A stretch of 52,158 nt of DNA, from NCBI RefSeq assembly GCF_003026215.1, contig NZ_PYOC01000020.1, forward strand, positions 1 through 52,158, in the 5' to 3' direction. The translations under genes were made by a program, and so were the position numbers. Each line of letters starts with the position of its first letter. Within the stretch, counting starts at the first letter, position 1. Shown piece by piece: positions 50,993 to 52,158 of the stretch. Source of the DNA: Photobacterium indicum. Lineage in GTDB: Bacteria > Pseudomonadota > Gammaproteobacteria > Enterobacterales > Vibrionaceae. The notes beneath the pieces were generated by a model. The model had not been told where the DNA came from. It did no database searches and was given only the letters and a program-made list of their open reading frames with translations.

Positions 50993-51035
50993 CAACACTT
51001 AAAATCGCGAGCTCGCATACTGTAATACACTGAAG

Positions 51036-51379
51036 TTATACACGCAAAATGAGAGGTAGCCTACATTCTTAGTGAATGTGGAAAACATTTTCAACACTTC
51101 TCTTTCCTACCTGCTTCTTAAACATTAAACACAGGTGGTGGATAAAAAATTCAGCCTATTACTCCCATAACGAAGCATACTGATCAAGCTGTATATAAGT
51201 ATAATGAAAATGGCAGCATAGCCATATAAAACAGTGCCTTAACCTGTTAATAATCATTTTGTGGATAATTTAAAAAAAGGAGAAATCAAGGAGAGATATA
51301 GAGTTATTCACACCGTATCAGCACATCTAATCAACTGACTTACCCACAGACTATTTTTTGTGGATAACTCTGTGAATTA
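51036..51379. promoter_or_regulatory. Cluster of DnaA-box-like 9-mers, candidate datA-like locus
   Basis: Exact matches to the DnaA box TTATNCACA are at 51260-51268 (minus, TTATCCACA), 51304-51312 (plus, TTATTCACA) and 51359-51367 (minus, TTATCCACA). TTTTCCACA (51077-51085, minus) fits the looser TTWTNCACA. One-mismatch boxes are at 51036-51044, 51137-51145, 51340-51348 and 51371-51379. A poor IHF-like site (two mismatches) is at 51329-51341. In E. coli the DnaA-titrating datA locus lies between queG and glyVXY; here the cluster lies between queG and a tRNA array with tRNA-Gly. Confidence 0.6.
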
Positions 51380-51582
51380 AGCGCTACTTTTCACTTAACA
51401 ACAAGGGTATAAAGCCTGAAAACATCGGTTTCCATGCTACTTTATGATCTGAATAAATGAGAGCAGATACGTATTACAAGCTCTTTAGTATAGCGATGCT
51501 ATGAAAGGCTTATACCGTATTTTGATACCAATGCTTCACAGGATTGGTGACTACAGCGCATCTTATTTACTTTTTATCAGAT

Positions 51583-51608
51583 AAAAAAACCAACCTCATA
51601 GAGGCTGT
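51583..51608 (-). terminator. Terminator of the tRNA transcript
   Basis: On the minus strand CAGCCTC and GAGGTTG form a 7-bp stem (one G-U) around TAT, followed by a T-run (plus-strand As at 51583-51589). It lies about 210 bp after the last tRNA in the window. Confidence 0.85.
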
Positions 51609-51658
51609 GCTGATATAGAAACTAAGATGATGTATTGAAGCTGATTGCTTCCTATGGT

Positions 51659-51680
51659 CTTTTAAACCAATGTTTAAAAG
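51659..51680. repeat. Perfect 9-bp inverted repeat in the tRNA trailer
   Basis: CTTTTAAAC (51659-51667), loop CAAT, GTTTAAAAG (51672-51680). It lies between the tRNA terminator and the last tRNA and has no T-run of its own. Confidence 0.6.
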
Positions 51681-51740
51681 CGCTTTGAGGCAACACACTA
51701 GATTGTCGGTAATCGATAAATCCAGGAATGCTACATTGTG

Positions 51741-51760
51741 CTACTACTTTCCAGTAGTAG
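51741..51760. repeat. Perfect 8-bp inverted repeat in the tRNA trailer
   Basis: CTACTACT (51741-51748), loop TTCC, AGTAGTAG (51753-51760). A stable hairpin in the 3' trailer of the tRNA transcript, possibly a processing or protection element. Confidence 0.6.
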
Positions 51761-51793
51761 GTATGCATAACTCACTATGTAAGTATTGCATGT

Positions 51794-51904
<111 letters not shown>

Positions 51905-51961
51905 CACCGTTAAAGTACGGTAACAACTTTCATCTCACAGCTTATCGCTATGAAATCAATT

Positions 51962-52037
51962 TGGAGCGACACACGAGGCTCGAACTCGTGACCTCAACCT
52001 TGGCAAGGTTGCGCTCTACCAGCTGAGCTAGTGTCGC
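51962..52037 (-). tRNA. tRNA-Gly (GCC)
   Basis: A 76-nt cloverleaf with encoded CCA, starting GCGACACTAGCTCAG. The anticodon GCC is at 52004-52002, in the loop TTGCCAA. It lies between two tRNA-fMet copies, so the array is fMet-Gly-fMet in the direction of transcription. Confidence 0.97.
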
Positions 52038-52047
52038 ATTTCTGGTC

Positions 52048-52158
<111 letters not shown>

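Noticed and set aside
51036..51379. The DnaA-box cluster read as a replication origin
   Set aside because: No AT-rich unwinding region with repeated 13-mers, no gidA/mioC/dnaA/dnaN or rctB neighbour, and the position matches datA better.

Overview
The window looks like a stretch of the large chromosome of a Vibrionaceae gamma-proteobacterium, most likely Photobacterium or a close Vibrio relative. The main signs are an almost pure housekeeping gene set in enterobacterial/vibrio order (nsrR-rnr-rlmB, rpsF-priB-rpsR-rplI, tsaE-amiB-mutL-miaA-hfq-hflX-hflK-hflC), MotX of a sodium-driven polar flagellum beside purA, CheX beside zur, PspG beside dusA, and moderate-to-low GC with AT-rich spacers. 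The genus call is inference; the family call is well supported by protein sequence and gene order. I see no prophage, CRISPR array, transposase or defence island.

Layout. The left edge (1-230) is the promoter and antitermination leader of an rRNA operon that reads out of the window on the minus strand. Next come two sulfate-assimilation operons. The first (699-7633, minus) is cysG-cysD-cysN-SLC13 permease-cysC-cysQ, covering siroheme, sulfate uptake and activation, and PAP recycling. The second (13611-17873, minus) is cysJ-cysI-cysH, reducing PAPS to sulfide. Between them lie plus-strand cpdB, a Crp/Fnr-like regulator, an ElaA-type acetyltransferase, and the divergent ytfB-like/fklB pair. From 18 to 28 kb are a small orphan protein, a beta-barrel protein, pspG, dusA, zur, cheX, pgi, an Omp85-type barrel, alr and dnaB. 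From 28 to 36 kb are a DUF481 protein, the rpsF-priB-rpsR-rplI operon, nsrR-rnr-rlmB, and the divergent NO-detoxifying hmp. From 36 to 49.4 kb are motX, purA, a DUF2065 protein and the long nnr-tsaE-amiB-mutL-miaA-hfq-hflX-hflK-hflC series on the minus strand. queG diverges from nnr. The right edge is a tRNA array (fMet-Gly-fMet, minus) with a 254-bp period.

The most interesting non-coding signals are: (1) a cluster of DnaA-box-like 9-mers (51036-51379) between queG and a tRNA array containing tRNA-Gly, the same setting as the E. coli datA locus; (2) a 177-bp MITE-like element with 24-bp terminal inverted repeats between nnr and queG; (3) a sigma-54-type promoter for pspG and a textbook FliA (sigma-28) promoter for motX; (4) two adjacent NsrR-like operators over the hmp promoter; (5) an orphan plus-strand terminator upstream of pgi that may end an unannotated small RNA; (6) two abutting perfect palindromes downstream of the Crp/Fnr-like gene.

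Several starts were moved from the longest open frame on ribosome-binding-site and family grounds: cysC, SLC13, cysD, cpdB, ytfB-like, cysJ, the 77-aa protein, pspG, dusA, pgi, rnr, nsrR (GTG), motX and queG.
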